Origin: an uncultured Acidimicrobiaceae bacterium
GTDB lineage: Bacteria > Actinomycetota > Acidimicrobiia > Acidimicrobiales > SZUA-35
Assembly: GCA_947259095.1 (NCBI GenBank)
Contig: CAMYLA010000066.1
Span: forward strand, 1-32,467
Reading direction: 5' to 3'
DNA: 32,467 nt
Position 1 is the stretch's first letter. The number at the start of each line of letters is the position of its first letter. Under the pieces are notes generated by a model. The model saw only the letters and a list, made by a program, of their open reading frames with translations. It was not told the origin of the DNA and did not search any database. Positions 1 to 7,871 of the stretch are shown here, one piece after another. A program made the translations under genes and the position numbers.

Positions 1-60
1 CTCGGTTCTGCTAGCTTGCGGAATAACTGAACGTACTCAGGAATTGACAGGGGGATGTCG

Positions 61-847
61 ATGGGGCTTCGAACGGGCGACGAGTACCTCGCCGGGCTAT
101 CCGAACTCGAGGACCTTCTCACCTACGAGACACCGGACGGCGATCGGGCCCATCTCTCGTTCATCGAGCCCCGGTCCATCGACGATCTGCGTCGACGCGG
201 GACGGCGTATGGGGCCTGGGCCGAGGTCACCGGCGGGCCTCTACGACCAGGAGCCGTTCATCAACGCCGGCATCTCCGACCAGGACGACGACGGCATCTA
301 CGTCACCGGGGCTCGAATGGTGGGCACCCTGGCCCCCTTCTCGAGGAGATGGACGAGTCTCTGGCCGTGGCCGCAGTCGAAGGGGCGGAACGCAACCCGG
401 ACAACGGGCTGTACGACGCCAACGCCTCCGCCATCAACGCCGCGCTCCGCCTCTACCCCGAGGCCTACCCTCGGATCATCGACCACCTCTACCAGCTGGG
501 CGGTGGCGGCTACATGTCGATTCCCCCGGGAGGCGGCCCTGGAGGTCGCCGAACTGGCCATCGACAAGTACTACAAGGAAGCAACGGCGGTGGCCAAGGA
601 CAAGGTGGCGCTGTTCCGACTGGCCTGGGACATCGTGGGATCGGGCTGGGGCGGACGTCAGGAGCTGTATGAGCGCTTCTTCTTCGGCGACACGCAACGG
701 ATGAAGTCGATGAACTATCAGTTCTACGACAAGGAGGAGGCCACGGCCATGGTGGCCCGCCTCCTCACGCCACCCCAGGACCGCCAACGGCTGCGCTGGC
801 CCGACCGGTACCGACCGGTACCGGCCGGCCGGCTGAACGGGCGATGA
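61..847 (+). pseudogene. HpaB-family flavin-dependent monooxygenase, degraded by several deletions
   Basis: The start codon at 61 follows a GGGGGA ribosome site and gives MGLRTGDEYLAGL, the usual N-terminus of the 4-hydroxyphenylacetate 3-monooxygenase (HpaB) family. Four further family segments follow but do not share one frame: a LLTYETPDGD to AWAEVTGG block (about 110-230, same frame), DDDGIYVTGARMVGTLAPF (about 280-340, frame changed), a block ending IIDHLYQLGGGGYMSIP (about 345-525, first frame again) and LFRLAWDIVGSGWGGRQELYERFF (about 540-700, second frame). The family is normally about 480-520 residues; only about 260 codons remain. Missing pieces fall after LAGL, after VTGG and after TLAPF, and a small frameshift follows YMSIP. 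The stop overlaps the start of the next gene (ATGA/TGATG), so the two were probably translationally coupled. Intact relatives hydroxylate aromatic substrates with reduced flavin. This copy cannot make a full enzyme. Confidence 0.8.
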
Positions 848-1365
848 TGTACCTGGGTGCAGCGTTCGCCGGCGACTCCCTCGGGACCGACTTCGGGGCC
901 ATCCGCGACGTCGCCCAGGCGCTCGAGGACACCGGTTTCGACAGTATCGCCACCAACGACCACGTCATCGGCGGCCACCCGGACCGGGCCGAGGGTCACA
1001 AGGTCCACACCATCGCCACCCCGGCCCATGAGCCGATCGTGCTGCTCAGCTTCATCGGTGCGGTCACCACCAGGATCGAGCTGGCCACCGCAGTGCTGCT
1101 GCTGCCCCAGCGCCAGACCACGCTGGTGGCCAAGCAGGCCGCCGACCCCGACACCATCGGTATCGAGTGTGGGATTCGGGCCACCTCGGGCGACGACCCC
1201 GACCGGTGGGTTGCGCTGGCCCATGCCTACCGGGACCTGGGCGCCACCCATCTGAAGGTGATGACCGGTGGGCCCGATCTCGAGAGGCCGCAGGACCACC
1301 TGAACCTCATGACGCGGTGGCACCGGGTGGTGGCCCCGGAGGTCAGCGGTCGACGTAGGCGGTGA
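844..1365 (+). pseudogene. LLM-class F420-dependent oxidoreductase with large internal deletion
   Basis: The first 100 residues are a normal LLM (luciferase-like) N-terminus: a DTGFDSIATNDHVIGG segment, then TTRIELATAVLLLPQRQTTLVAKQAA. In intact members this is followed by LDxLSGGRxRLGVGxGW and roughly 110 residues of barrel. Here it passes directly into DPDTIGIECGIRATSGDDPDRW and GATHLKVMTGG, which match the C-terminal strand-helix region. The intact paralogue at 17012-17947 is 311 residues against 173 here, with the break just after VAKQ. The deletion is in frame, so a shortened protein could be made, but it lacks the core of the TIM barrel and is unlikely to bind F420 or substrate. It starts overlapping the stop of the HpaB-like remnant, and its 3' end overlaps the convergent ridA-like gene by 23 bases. 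Confidence 0.75.
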
Positions 1366-1729
1366 AGACGCAGGAGATCTTCACCGCACCCTCGCCCGGT
1401 ACCTGCAGGTTGTGGCGCGACGGCCGCGAGTCTGGGTCGGGAAACCTCTCCAACCACGGCCCGTTGAGGGCGGCGCGGGATTCGGCCGGGTCCTGGACGA
1501 AGAAGGTGATCTTGGCCATGTCATCCCATGTTGCACCGGCCTGGTCCAGCATGTTGCCCATGTGGAGGAACAGGTTGTCGATCTGCTGTTCGATCGTCTC
1601 GGGGACGTCGCGTCCACCCGCATCGAACGGCGGAATGATGCTCGACTCGATCAGCGGACCGATTCGGGTGGCACAGGGGATCGGATTGGTGTGGACGAAG
1701 CTGTCGACCTCGATGGACCTACGGGTCAT
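1343..1729 (-). CDS. RidA/YjgF-family protein
   Basis: The 128-residue product has the size and layout of the RidA (YjgF/YER057c/UK114) family, cytosolic trimers of which canonical members hydrolyse reactive enamine/imine intermediates. Visible family features are a central QIDNLFLHMGNMLDQAGATWDDMAKITFF segment, equivalent to the helix that follows the substrate pocket, and a C-terminal RHNLQVPGEGAVKISCVFTAY strand. The canonical Arg of RidA enzymes is not clearly present, so this may belong to a subfamily of unknown substrate. The start chosen is the ATG at 1729: upstream reading runs under the divergent TetR gene, and a TACGGT -10 box lies 7 bases before it, with no Shine-Dalgarno sequence, fitting a leaderless message. 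The neighbouring TetR gene is divergent with a 42-base gap and is the obvious candidate regulator. Confidence 0.85.
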   Translation of the reverse strand: MTRRSIEVDSFVHTNPIPCATRIGPLIESSIIPPFDAGGRDVPETIEQQIDNLFLHMGNMLDQAGATWDDMAKITFFVQDPAESRAALNGPWLERFPDPDSRPSRHNLQVPGEGAVKISCVFTAYVDR

Positions 1730-1736
1730 GGTTCGT

Positions 1737-1742
1737 ACCGTA
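1737..1742 (-). promoter_or_regulatory. Candidate -10 box for leaderless ridA-like transcript
   Basis: On the minus strand TACGGT matches TANNNT and is followed by exactly 7 bases before the ATG at 1729. No ribosome site lies in those 7 bases. This is the spacing known for leaderless actinobacterial messages, where transcription starts on the A of the start codon. Confidence 0.4.
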
Positions 1743-1760
1743 GGCCCCAGGTGGCCATAC
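1740..1760. promoter_or_regulatory. Imperfect inverted repeat, possible TetR operator
   Basis: GTAGGCC and GGCCATAC form an imperfect inverted repeat (one extra A) around CCAGGT in the 42-base gap between the divergent ridA-like and TetR genes. It overlaps the proposed -10 box of the ridA-like gene, where a repressor could block both genes. The symmetry is short and GC-rich, so chance is possible. Confidence 0.25.
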
Positions 1761-1771
1761 TGGAAAGCGCA

Positions 1772-2410
1772 ATGAAGGATCTCCTCACCGAAGCGGACGC
1801 CGAACTCAGCGGTCGGCGCGAACAGAACAAGGCCTCGAAGCGTCGCCGCATCCTGGAGGCGGCGGCCGAGCTGTTCACCGAGCAGGGGTTCGAGAGCACC
1901 ACCACTGCCGCCATCGCCAGGCGGGCCGGCATCGGGGCCGGCACCCTCTACCTCTACGTCGACTCGAAGGAGGACCTGCTGGTTGCGGTCTTCCGCCAGC
2001 AGGTTGGCCACGTGTGGGACGAGGCGTTCGCCCTCGTCGACCCCGACCGTCCCCTCCTCGACCAGCTGCTGACCGTTTTCAATCACGTTGCGGCATTCCA
2101 CGAGCGCGATGCCAACCTCTCCAGGGCGTTCTTCAAGGACCTTCGGTTCGTGGCCTCGCCGATGATCGACGGGGCCGAGGAGTTCGTCCGGCGCACCAAC
2201 GCCCAGCTGACCGAGCTGCTGGAACGCGGTCAGGCCGCAGGCCGGCTCGACCCCGAGGTCGAAGGGGCCGATCTGGCCGACAACCTCTATACGATCTGGA
2301 CCTCGCTCATGGCCCGCCGTCACGCAGGCCGTCGCACCTTCGAGCAGTACCTGATCGAGATCGAACGCAGCTTTCGAACCTGCCTGTTCCGGCTCGTGCC
2401 ACCCCGCTGA
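1772..2410 (+). CDS. TetR/AcrR-family transcriptional regulator
   Basis: The 212-residue protein has the TetR layout: a basic N-terminal extension (KASKRRRILEAAAELFTEQG), a helix-turn-helix at about residues 27-70 with the diagnostic TTAAIARRAGIGAGTLYLYVDSKEDLL, and a helical ligand/dimer domain. The ATG at 1772 is preceded by GGAAAG with a 4-base spacer. A GTG at 1751 would add seven residues and is less likely. The C-terminal domain ends in a helix rich in Arg and aromatic residues (RRTFEQYLIEIERSFRTCLF). It is divergent from the ridA-like gene and probably represses that gene and itself. The ligand cannot be read from sequence. The gene also lies near the HpaB/LLM remnants, so it may once have controlled them. 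Confidence 0.9.
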   Translation: MKDLLTEADAELSGRREQNKASKRRRILEAAAELFTEQGFESTTTAAIARRAGIGAGTLYLYVDSKEDLLVAVFRQQVGHVWDEAFALVDPDRPLLDQLLTVFNHVAAFHERDANLSRAFFKDLRFVASPMIDGAEEFVRRTNAQLTELLERGQAAGRLDPEVEGADLADNLYTIWTSLMARRHAGRRTFEQYLIEIERSFRTCLFRLVPPR

Positions 2411-2431
2411 GCCGCCGGGCGGTCGGTGATC

Positions 2432-3619
2432 TCAGCCCTTGAAGCACCGCTCTATCGTGGCGGTGAGCACTCGGACGCCGACGCCGATGGCCCGCTCGTC
2501 GACGTCGAAGTGCCCGACATGGAGGTCGCGGCGGTCGTCGCCGGCCGAGGGGTCGTGGGTTCCCAGGCGAATGAACGTGCCGGGGGTGGTTCGGAGGTAC
2601 CACGCAAAATCGTCGCCGCCCCACGAGTGCTCGGCTCTGGTGATGGCGCCCTCGGACAGCTCGAGGCCGACCGCCTTCTGGGCCAGGGCGGTGACCTTGG
2701 CGCTGTTGATCGCCGGCGGGACACCGTGGATGTAGTTCGTCTTCGCCTCGGCGATCGTCCCTGCGATCAGCGACGCAACCGCACGCTCGAAGGCGGCCGG
2801 CAGATCGTGCCAGGCCGCCATCGACGGCGTCCGGACCGAGGCCCGCAGCAGGGCGTGGGTGGGAATGACGTTCGCCGCCTCCCCGGTCTGCAGTGCGCCG
2901 AAGACCAACTTGATCGGTCCGACCTCTCCCAGCTCCCTGGCCACCGCTCCCGGCAGCTCGGTGGCGATCGTTGCGGCCAGCCGGACCAGGTCGACGGTCA
3001 GCTCCGGGCGTGCGGTGTGGCCGCCCGGCCCGGTCAGCGTGATCTCCGCCATGTCGGCAGCCGAGGTGATGGCACCGGCCCGGAACCCGAGCTTGCCAAC
3101 GTCGAGCTTCGGGTCGCAATGAAGACCGAGGATGGTGTCGACGCCGTGGAGACCGTCGTCGGCGATGACCTCCAGCGCCCCGCCCGGTACCCGTTCCTCC
3201 GCCGGTTGGAAGATGAGGCGAACCCGGCCCGGCAACCGCTCGGCGAGGTGTGAGAGGTAGAGGCCGGTCCCGAGGACGACCGAGGTGTGCACATCGTGGC
3301 CACAGGCATGGGCCACCCCCGGCACCTGGCTGCGGTAGAGGACGTCCTTCTCATCATCCATCTCCAGGGCATCGATGTCGCCCCGGAGCGCGATCATCGG
3401 GCCCTCGCTGTCTCCGATGTCGCAGATCACCCCGGTGCCGCACGCCAGGACCCGGGGCTCGAGGCCGGCGACGTCGAGCCGCTCCATGAGCAACGAGGTG
3501 GTCTCGTGCTCCTGACCGCTGGGTTCGGGGTGGGAGTGGAGATGGCGCCGGAACGCAACGAGTTCCTCGTTGTGTTCGTCGAGCCAGGTCTGCAGCACCG
3601 GGCCGGCAATCGTGGTCAT
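2432..3619 (-). CDS. M20-family metal-dependent amidohydrolase
   Basis: The 395-residue protein belongs to the M20D branch (hippurate hydrolase, N-acyl-amino-acid amidohydrolase, IAA-amino-acid hydrolase), which cleaves the amide bond of N-acylated amino acids in the cytosol. Metal-site motifs are in order: RGDIDALEM (residues 79-87), ACGHDVHT (105-112, Cys and His ligands), PAEE (139-142, catalytic and ligand Glu), GLHCDP, and near the C-terminus a LHVGHFDVDE segment supplying the last His. The dimerisation lid domain lies between, beginning near TGPGGHTARP. The start at 3619 is preferred because GGAGGG sits 5 bases upstream; an ATG four codons earlier overlaps that ribosome site. It follows the YbdK-like gene by 41 bases on the same strand, so the two are probably co-transcribed. 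The acyl group it removes is unknown. Confidence 0.9.
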   Translation of the reverse strand: MTTIAGPVLQTWLDEHNEELVAFRRHLHSHPEPSGQEHETTSLLMERLDVAGLEPRVLACGTGVICDIGDSEGPMIALRGDIDALEMDDEKDVLYRSQVPGVAHACGHDVHTSVVLGTGLYLSHLAERLPGRVRLIFQPAEERVPGGALEVIADDGLHGVDTILGLHCDPKLDVGKLGFRAGAITSAADMAEITLTGPGGHTARPELTVDLVRLAATIATELPGAVARELGEVGPIKLVFGALQTGEAANVIPTHALLRASVRTPSMAAWHDLPAAFERAVASLIAGTIAEAKTNYIHGVPPAINSAKVTALAQKAVGLELSEGAITRAEHSWGGDDFAWYLRTTPGTFIRLGTHDPSAGDDRRDLHVGHFDVDERAIGVGVRVLTATIERCFKG

Positions 3620-3660
3620 GAGTCCCTCCATTGGGCAGCGAACCTGCTGTCGTTCCAGGG

Positions 3661-4812
3661 TCAGGTGTGAGGCCGGTCGCTTTCGAGCTCGCTGATCAGG
3701 CTAACGACCACATCCTCATACGACCCGCCGGCTTCGACGATCCGTCGCTGCCGGAGGTAGCTGGGCCCGATCGTCCACAGTTGGAGGAGGTCGTCCAGCT
3801 CGGCTTCCGAGCCGAGCCGATGGGCGACCGGTCGAACCTCTTCGACGACCTGCTCCAGGATCGCACGGGCCGGTCGCCGACGGCCGTGATCGTCAACGAT
3901 CAACTCGGCGTCGACGCCGTGTCGAGCGGCGAGCCACCGGTTCTCCCGCACGATCCACTCCCGGGGTGGCTCGGGCAGCGTGCCCTGCTCGTAGCGCTCG
4001 GCGGTCGATGCCACCAGCGCCTGGGCCAGGGCGCCGATCGCCACCGTCTCACGGAGGGTCGGCGGTGCGTCGCACATCCGCAACTCCACGGTGCCGAAGT
4101 CGGGATGGGGCCGGATGTCCCACCAGACCTCTCGGATCGAGGAGATACATCTCGCCTCGAGCAGGGTCTCCATGAAGATCTCGAACTCGTTCCAGTCGTG
4201 GATCTGTGGTGGCAACCCTGCCGTTGGCAGGGCCTCGAAGATCTTCGAGCGGGATGACGCCAGACCGGTGTCCTCCGTCTCGAGGTACGGGCTCGACGCC
4301 GAGGCGATCAGGAACAGTGGAAGGTACCGCTGCAACTCGTTGAACACCGCCATCGCCTGCTCGCCCGACTGCAGCCCGACATGGAAGTGGGCGCCGCAGA
4401 TCAGCAGCCGACGGGCCGGCCACTGCATCTCCTCCACCAGTGCGTGATAGCGAGGATCGGGGCTCACCAGCTGATCGCACGACCGGGCGAACGGGTGGGT
4501 GCCGGCGCTCATCAACTTGAGGCCCCGCCGGTCGGCCGCCGCCTGGACCTCGCCAAGGGTTTCGAGCAGGTCGGCCTTTGCTTCGGCCGGACCGGCGCAG
4601 ATCCCGGTGATGATCTCGACGGTCGACTGGAACAGCTCGTGCTTCGCTTTCGGGTGGGGACCGCCGTGGGGGGCACCGATCTCCTCCAGGATCTCGACCG
4701 CAGCGTTGGCCAGGCCCCCCGTTGCCGGATCGATGATGTGGAGCTCGAGCTCGATTCCGAGCGTCGGCTCGACATTTTCGGTGAAACCGATTTGCAGGTG
4801 TTGTTCTGTCAC
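3661..4812 (-). CDS. ybdK: Carboxylate-amine ligase, YbdK/GCS2 family
   Basis: The 383-residue product matches the glutamate-cysteine ligase type 2 family. Family members join an amine to the gamma-carboxylate of glutamate using ATP. The N-terminal TLGIELELHIID (about residues 17-28) carries the metal- and nucleotide-binding Glu pair, and LLICGAHFHVGL is the central His strand. RLILIASASSPYLETEDTG-like and RENRWLAARHG segments follow, the last typical of the YbdK C-terminal half. The start is the GTG at 4812 (VTEQHLQIGF). No ATG is available near the domain start, and this length fits the usual 370-385 residues. The downstream M20 amidohydrolase could act on a related amide, but that link is inference. 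The physiological substrate is not known for most YbdK proteins. Confidence 0.85.
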   Translation of the reverse strand: MTEQHLQIGFTENVEPTLGIELELHIIDPATGGLANAAVEILEEIGAPHGGPHPKAKHELFQSTVEIITGICAGPAEAKADLLETLGEVQAAADRRGLKLMSAGTHPFARSCDQLVSPDPRYHALVEEMQWPARRLLICGAHFHVGLQSGEQAMAVFNELQRYLPLFLIASASSPYLETEDTGLASSRSKIFEALPTAGLPPQIHDWNEFEIFMETLLEARCISSIREVWWDIRPHPDFGTVELRMCDAPPTLRETVAIGALAQALVASTAERYEQGTLPEPPREWIVRENRWLAARHGVDAELIVDDHGRRRPARAILEQVVEEVRPVAHRLGSEAELDDLLQLWTIGPSYLRQRRIVEAGGSYEDVVVSLISELESDRPHT

Positions 4813-5038
4813 TGCGTTCCATTGAACCCGATCCAGACCGATAGTGCCCAGCGCGAGCTCGCATCCGGCTCGAGGCGTTCCTCGACTTCGACCAGGTCGA
4901 GATGGTCTCCGGTGTTCGCCCCGATTGGATGCCCCAGTCCACCTCGTGAGATCGTCGCTCCAGGGGGAACGTCCAGTCGGTGACCCCTCCAGCGGATGAC
5001 ACCGGCCGGTTGCGTCGGTTGAAGGATGGGTTTGGCCA

Positions 5039-6067
5039 ATGGAGCATCGGTTCGTCCAGTCGAACGGGATTCGCCTGCACGTCGTGACGGCGGGCCCGGA
5101 GGACGGTGAGCCGGTGCTGCTCATCCACGGGTTTCCCGAAACGTGGTACGAGTGGCGCAAGACCATCCCGGCCCTGCAGGACCGGTATCGGCTGATCGTG
5201 CCGGACACCCGAGGGTTCGGCGACTCCGACAAGCCGGAAGGTCGCTACGACCGGGCGATGTTGGCCGCCGACATGGTCGGTGTGCTCGACGCCCTCGGCG
5301 TTGGCCGTGCGGCCGTGGTCGGCCACGACTGGGGCGGGATCATCGGGTTCAAGTTGGCCATCGATCACCCGGAACGGACGACGAGGCTCGCCCTGCTCGA
5401 TACGTTGTGCACGGTCTGGGCGCCCGGGGCCCGTCACGGCTACTGGTTCAAGGCGGCGCCACGGCCCGAGGAGTTCTTCGCCCGCCACCATGGGCAGTTC
5501 ATCGAGCAGATCTTCACCGGCAGCTCCGATCCGCCGCTGCCGGGCTGGCCCGAGTCGCCCTGGGTTGGTCGGTCGTCGGTCGCCGGCTCGGCCTCGCGCT
5601 GGGCCGACGACGACGATGTCGCGGTCTACAAGGCCGCGTTCGCCGACCCGGGATCCCATCGAGCGGCCATCACCTACTACCGGGACGCACTGGCGTTTCA
5701 CGTGGTGGAACCCGAACACACCTTCGCCGACGGCGAACGGTACCGGGCACTCTCCTCCGACGAGGTGGCCGAGATGTGGGAGGCCGGCCTGGATGACCAC
5801 CCGCTGGCCGGCCAGTTTCTCGACTACGGCCCCGGTGACCGGTTGAAACGTTACCCCCATCCCGCTTTGTGGATGTTCGCCGACCCGAAGGGACGCTTCC
5901 AGCCGGGCACGATCCCGCGGGGCAACCCGTTCTTCGACCAGTTCTCGGCCTACTTTCCAGATCTCCGGGGCGAACCGGTCCACGGCGCCGGGCACTTCTT
6001 CGTCGAGGAGAAGCCAGACGCCGTCAACGCCCGCCTGCGATCGTTCCTCGACGGCACCGACCGCTGA
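5039..6067 (+). CDS. Alpha/beta-hydrolase, soluble epoxide hydrolase type
   Basis: The 342-residue protein has the full epoxide hydrolase pattern: oxyanion motif HGFPETW (residues 30-36), nucleophile Asp97 in GHDWGG, a cap domain with a Tyr pair in ITYY (about 213-214) that could activate the epoxide ring, an acid candidate Asp282 in FADPKG, and the catalytic His319 in GAGHF. HGFP rather than HGNP favours epoxide hydrolase over haloalkane dehalogenase, which shares the nucleophile. The reaction is hydrolysis of an epoxide to a vicinal diol through an ester intermediate, probably in the cytosol. The ATG at 5039 is the family N-terminus (F.QSNGIRLHVVTAGP), but no strong ribosome site is seen. 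It is divergent from the YbdK operon and converges on the dehydrogenase at 6125. Its substrate cannot be inferred. Confidence 0.88.
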   Translation: MEHRFVQSNGIRLHVVTAGPEDGEPVLLIHGFPETWYEWRKTIPALQDRYRLIVPDTRGFGDSDKPEGRYDRAMLAADMVGVLDALGVGRAAVVGHDWGGIIGFKLAIDHPERTTRLALLDTLCTVWAPGARHGYWFKAAPRPEEFFARHHGQFIEQIFTGSSDPPLPGWPESPWVGRSSVAGSASRWADDDDVAVYKAAFADPGSHRAAITYYRDALAFHVVEPEHTFADGERYRALSSDEVAEMWEAGLDDHPLAGQFLDYGPGDRLKRYPHPALWMFADPKGRFQPGTIPRGNPFFDQFSAYFPDLRGEPVHGAGHFFVEEKPDAVNARLRSFLDGTDR

Positions 6068-6076
6068 CCGGCAGGG

Positions 6077-6093
6077 CTGCCGGCAACCGGCAG
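6077..6093. terminator. Candidate hairpin between convergent genes
   Basis: CTGCCGG-CAA-CCGGCAG is a perfect 7-bp stem with a 3-base loop in the 57-base gap between the convergent epoxide hydrolase and dehydrogenase genes. There is no T-run on either side, so it would be a U-less actinobacterial-type terminator if it works at all. Confidence 0.35.
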
Positions 6094-6124
6094 GGTTGCG
6101 TGACGGCCGCTGGCGAGCAGGGAG

Positions 6125-7039
6125 CTAGACGGGATAGGTGACGTCGGTGAGCTGCTCCGAGGCGGCCCACAGCCGTTGTTGGGTGTCGGCTTCACGTGAT
6201 CGGTCGCTTGAGGTGACGACCTCGGGGTGGCCCCGGGTTTCCATGAACCCGTCGGGGCCGTAGTACTGGCCGCCGGTGGCGTCGGGGTCGGTGGCGGCCC
6301 GCAGCGTCGGCAGTGCACCCATGGCGGCGCTCTGGGTCAACGGTCGCAGCAGCGGTTGGAGGTACCTGCCGCCCGGGATGTGACGGCCGAGTTCGGTGTC
6401 GGATCCACCGGGGTGGGCGGCCAGGGCTGCGGTGGCGGAGCCGGCGGCGTCGAGCCGCCGTTGCAGTTCGTAGGTGAACAGCAGGTTGGCCAGCTTGGAG
6501 CGGCCATAGGCGACCACCCGGTTGTAGCCCTGGTCGCTGTTGAGATCGTCGAAGTCGATCCGGGAACGGATGCGATGGCCGACGCTACTGACCGTGACCA
6601 CCCGGGATCCCTCAACCGGGAGCAACCGGTCGAGCAACAGCCCGGTCCAGGCGAAATGGCCGAGATGGTTGGTCCCGAACTGCATCTCGAACCCGTCGGC
6701 GGTCTTCATCGGCGGCGTGTACATGACCCCTGCGTTGTTGATCAACAGGTCGATCCGCTCCAATCGGTCCTCGAGCTCGGCGGCCGCGGCCCGGATCGAG
6801 TCGAGGGAGGCGAGGTCGAGTTGCTGCAGCTCCACCACCGCATCCGATCGGCCGGCCCGGATGTCGTCGATCGCCGCCTGCCCCTTGTCGAGGTTGCGTA
6901 CCGCCAGCACCACCGTTGCGCCACGATGGGCCAGCTCCCGTGCGGTCTCCAGGCCGAGACCGGTGTTGGCGCCGGTGACCACGGCGATACGGCCGCTCTG
7001 GTCGGGGATCTCGGTGGCCGTCCACTTCTCGTCGCTCAT
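6125..7039 (-). CDS. Short-chain dehydrogenase/reductase (SDR)
   Basis: The 304-residue protein has the classical SDR signature set: the cofactor motif TGANTGLG (residues 22-29), NNAG (101-104), catalytic Asn124 in GTNHLGHFA, Ser151/152 in VSSVGH, and the YxxxK pair Tyr178/Lys182 (AYGRSK). An Arg (R48) after the second strand suggests NADP(H). It resembles the retinol-dehydrogenase/WW-oxidoreductase-like group, which is widely annotated in actinobacteria as a general SDR. The start at 7039 gives MSDEKWTATEIPDQSGR, with the fold beginning 18 residues in. Reading further upstream enters the operator region. It is divergent from the damaged VOC gene, and the 18-bp palindrome at 7163-7180 lies between them, so the SDR may be under the same control. 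The substrate is unknown. Confidence 0.9.
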   Translation of the reverse strand: MSDEKWTATEIPDQSGRIAVVTGANTGLGLETARELAHRGATVVLAVRNLDKGQAAIDDIRAGRSDAVVELQQLDLASLDSIRAAAAELEDRLERIDLLINNAGVMYTPPMKTADGFEMQFGTNHLGHFAWTGLLLDRLLPVEGSRVVTVSSVGHRIRSRIDFDDLNSDQGYNRVVAYGRSKLANLLFTYELQRRLDAAGSATAALAAHPGGSDTELGRHIPGGRYLQPLLRPLTQSAAMGALPTLRAATDPDATGGQYYGPDGFMETRGHPEVVTSSDRSREADTQQRLWAASEQLTDVTYPV

Positions 7040-7162
7040 GTTGTTCTCGTTTCTCGGGTCGTTGTGGTGGGCTGCGGCGTTGGTTCCACGCAAGTGTGGC
7101 GGGCTGGAGGCCCGACCGGGCACCGCAGGGTCCTGAAGGCGGGAAGTTTCTCCGCCCAAATA

Positions 7163-7180
7163 TATTTCCGATCGGAAATA
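7163..7180. promoter_or_regulatory. Perfect 18-bp palindrome, operator-like
   Basis: TATTTCCGATCGGAAATA is a perfect palindrome in otherwise GC-rich sequence, between the divergent SDR (ATG at 7039) and the VOC remnant (ATG at 7182, two bases after the palindrome). Length, symmetry and AT-rich ends fit a TetR-family dimer site. No regulator gene is adjacent. The nearest TetR gene is at 1772-2410, and its own gap does not contain this sequence. Confidence 0.6.
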
Positions 7181-7181
7181 G

Positions 7182-7527
7182 ATGTCGATCGAGCACGGTT
7201 GTCCCGCTCACCGAGCTGTTCGAGAACCGCGATTACCCCGGTTCCACCCACTTCTTCTTCGACATCGGGCACGAGAATGCGCTGGCGTTCTTCGACTTTC
7301 CCGGTCTCGACGTCGGTGTCTACGACGAGGTTCTCGGCGGACTCCACCATCTGGCGATCTCGGTCCAACCCGAGAAGTGGGACCGGCTCAAGGCCAGGCT
7401 CGACGAGCTCGGCATCGAGTACGCCCACATCGACGGGACCTCGATCTACTTCCGGGGCCCCGACGGGGAACGGTTGGAGCTGATCGCCGATCCGCTGGGT
7501 GAGATGTACGGATCGCCGGTGATGTGA
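7182..7527 (+). pseudogene. VOC (glyoxalase-fold) protein lacking its N-terminal segment
   Basis: From about 7207 the frame gives PLTELFENRDYPGSTHFFFDIGHENALAFFDFPG, GGLHHLAISV and SIYFRGPDGERLELIADPLGEMYG, a well-conserved vicinal oxygen chelate protein with His and Glu positions of the second metal module. Intact relatives begin with 30-50 more residues (the first beta-alpha-beta unit, usually a HxAxxVxDLxxxxxFY segment). Here an ATG at 7182 gives only MSIEH in another frame before the VOC frame begins, as if about 90-130 bases, not a multiple of three, were lost. A GTG/ATG at 7096 could read through in frame, but its leader crosses the operator palindrome and does not look like protein. 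The stop overlaps the next start (GTGA at 7524). Intact VOC proteins include lyases and dioxygenases; the function here is unknown. Confidence 0.65.
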
Positions 7528-7871
7528 CCGCACTGGATTTCACGCGGCCCCATGTCCCGTCCGAGACCGTTCGCGAGGTGCTGGACACCGTCGACCACCT
7601 GGCCCCGAATGTCGTCATCACCGGCGATGCCGCCGATCTGCTCGAACCCCTTCGGCAGTTGGAACCGTGGCTGGTGATGGTCGCTGAAACGCAGGACGGC
7701 GGCGACCCCGGTTGCGACCAGGAGCAGGCCGGCTCCGCCCAGCCCGGCCCACCAGCCCCAGGTCCGTTCGAAGTTGACGAGGGCCTGGCTGGTGACCACC
7801 CGGGCCAGTGCCCCGAACGTGACCAGGGCAATGGTGACGATGGCCGGCCACTTGCCAAGCCGGAAGCGTGA
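7524..7871 (+). pseudogene. Unrecognised protein, 3'-truncated, coupled to the VOC gene
   Basis: A GTG overlaps the VOC stop as GTGA, the pattern of a coupled operon partner. The first 55 or so codons (to about 7680) read like real protein: VTALDFTRPHVPSETVREV, LAPNVVITGDAADLLEPL, QLEPWLVMVAE. After that the frame becomes low-complexity and Gly/Asp/Pro-rich, as expected for antisense of the minus-strand membrane protein gene. I therefore see only an N-terminal piece whose 3' part is gone. I do not recognise the family. The abrupt change near 7680 marks a likely deletion junction between two convergent genes. Confidence 0.4.

Noticed and set aside
798..820. Direct repeat of CCGACCGGTA in the HpaB-like remnant
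   Set aside because: Only two copies in GC-rich sequence near the gene end, so chance or minor slippage explains it.
2411..2431. CCGCC-G-GGCGG symmetry between the TetR and M20 genes as a terminator
   Set aside because: The loop would be a single base and there is no T-run, so it is not a workable hairpin.
4809..5039. Minus-strand 76-codon frame between the YbdK-like and epoxide hydrolase genes, whose stop overlaps the YbdK GTG as GTGA
   Set aside because: The overlap looks like translational coupling, but it starts at a TTG, about two thirds of codons end in G/C against roughly 85-90% in true genes here, and no family is recognisable. It is better read as the divergent promoter region.
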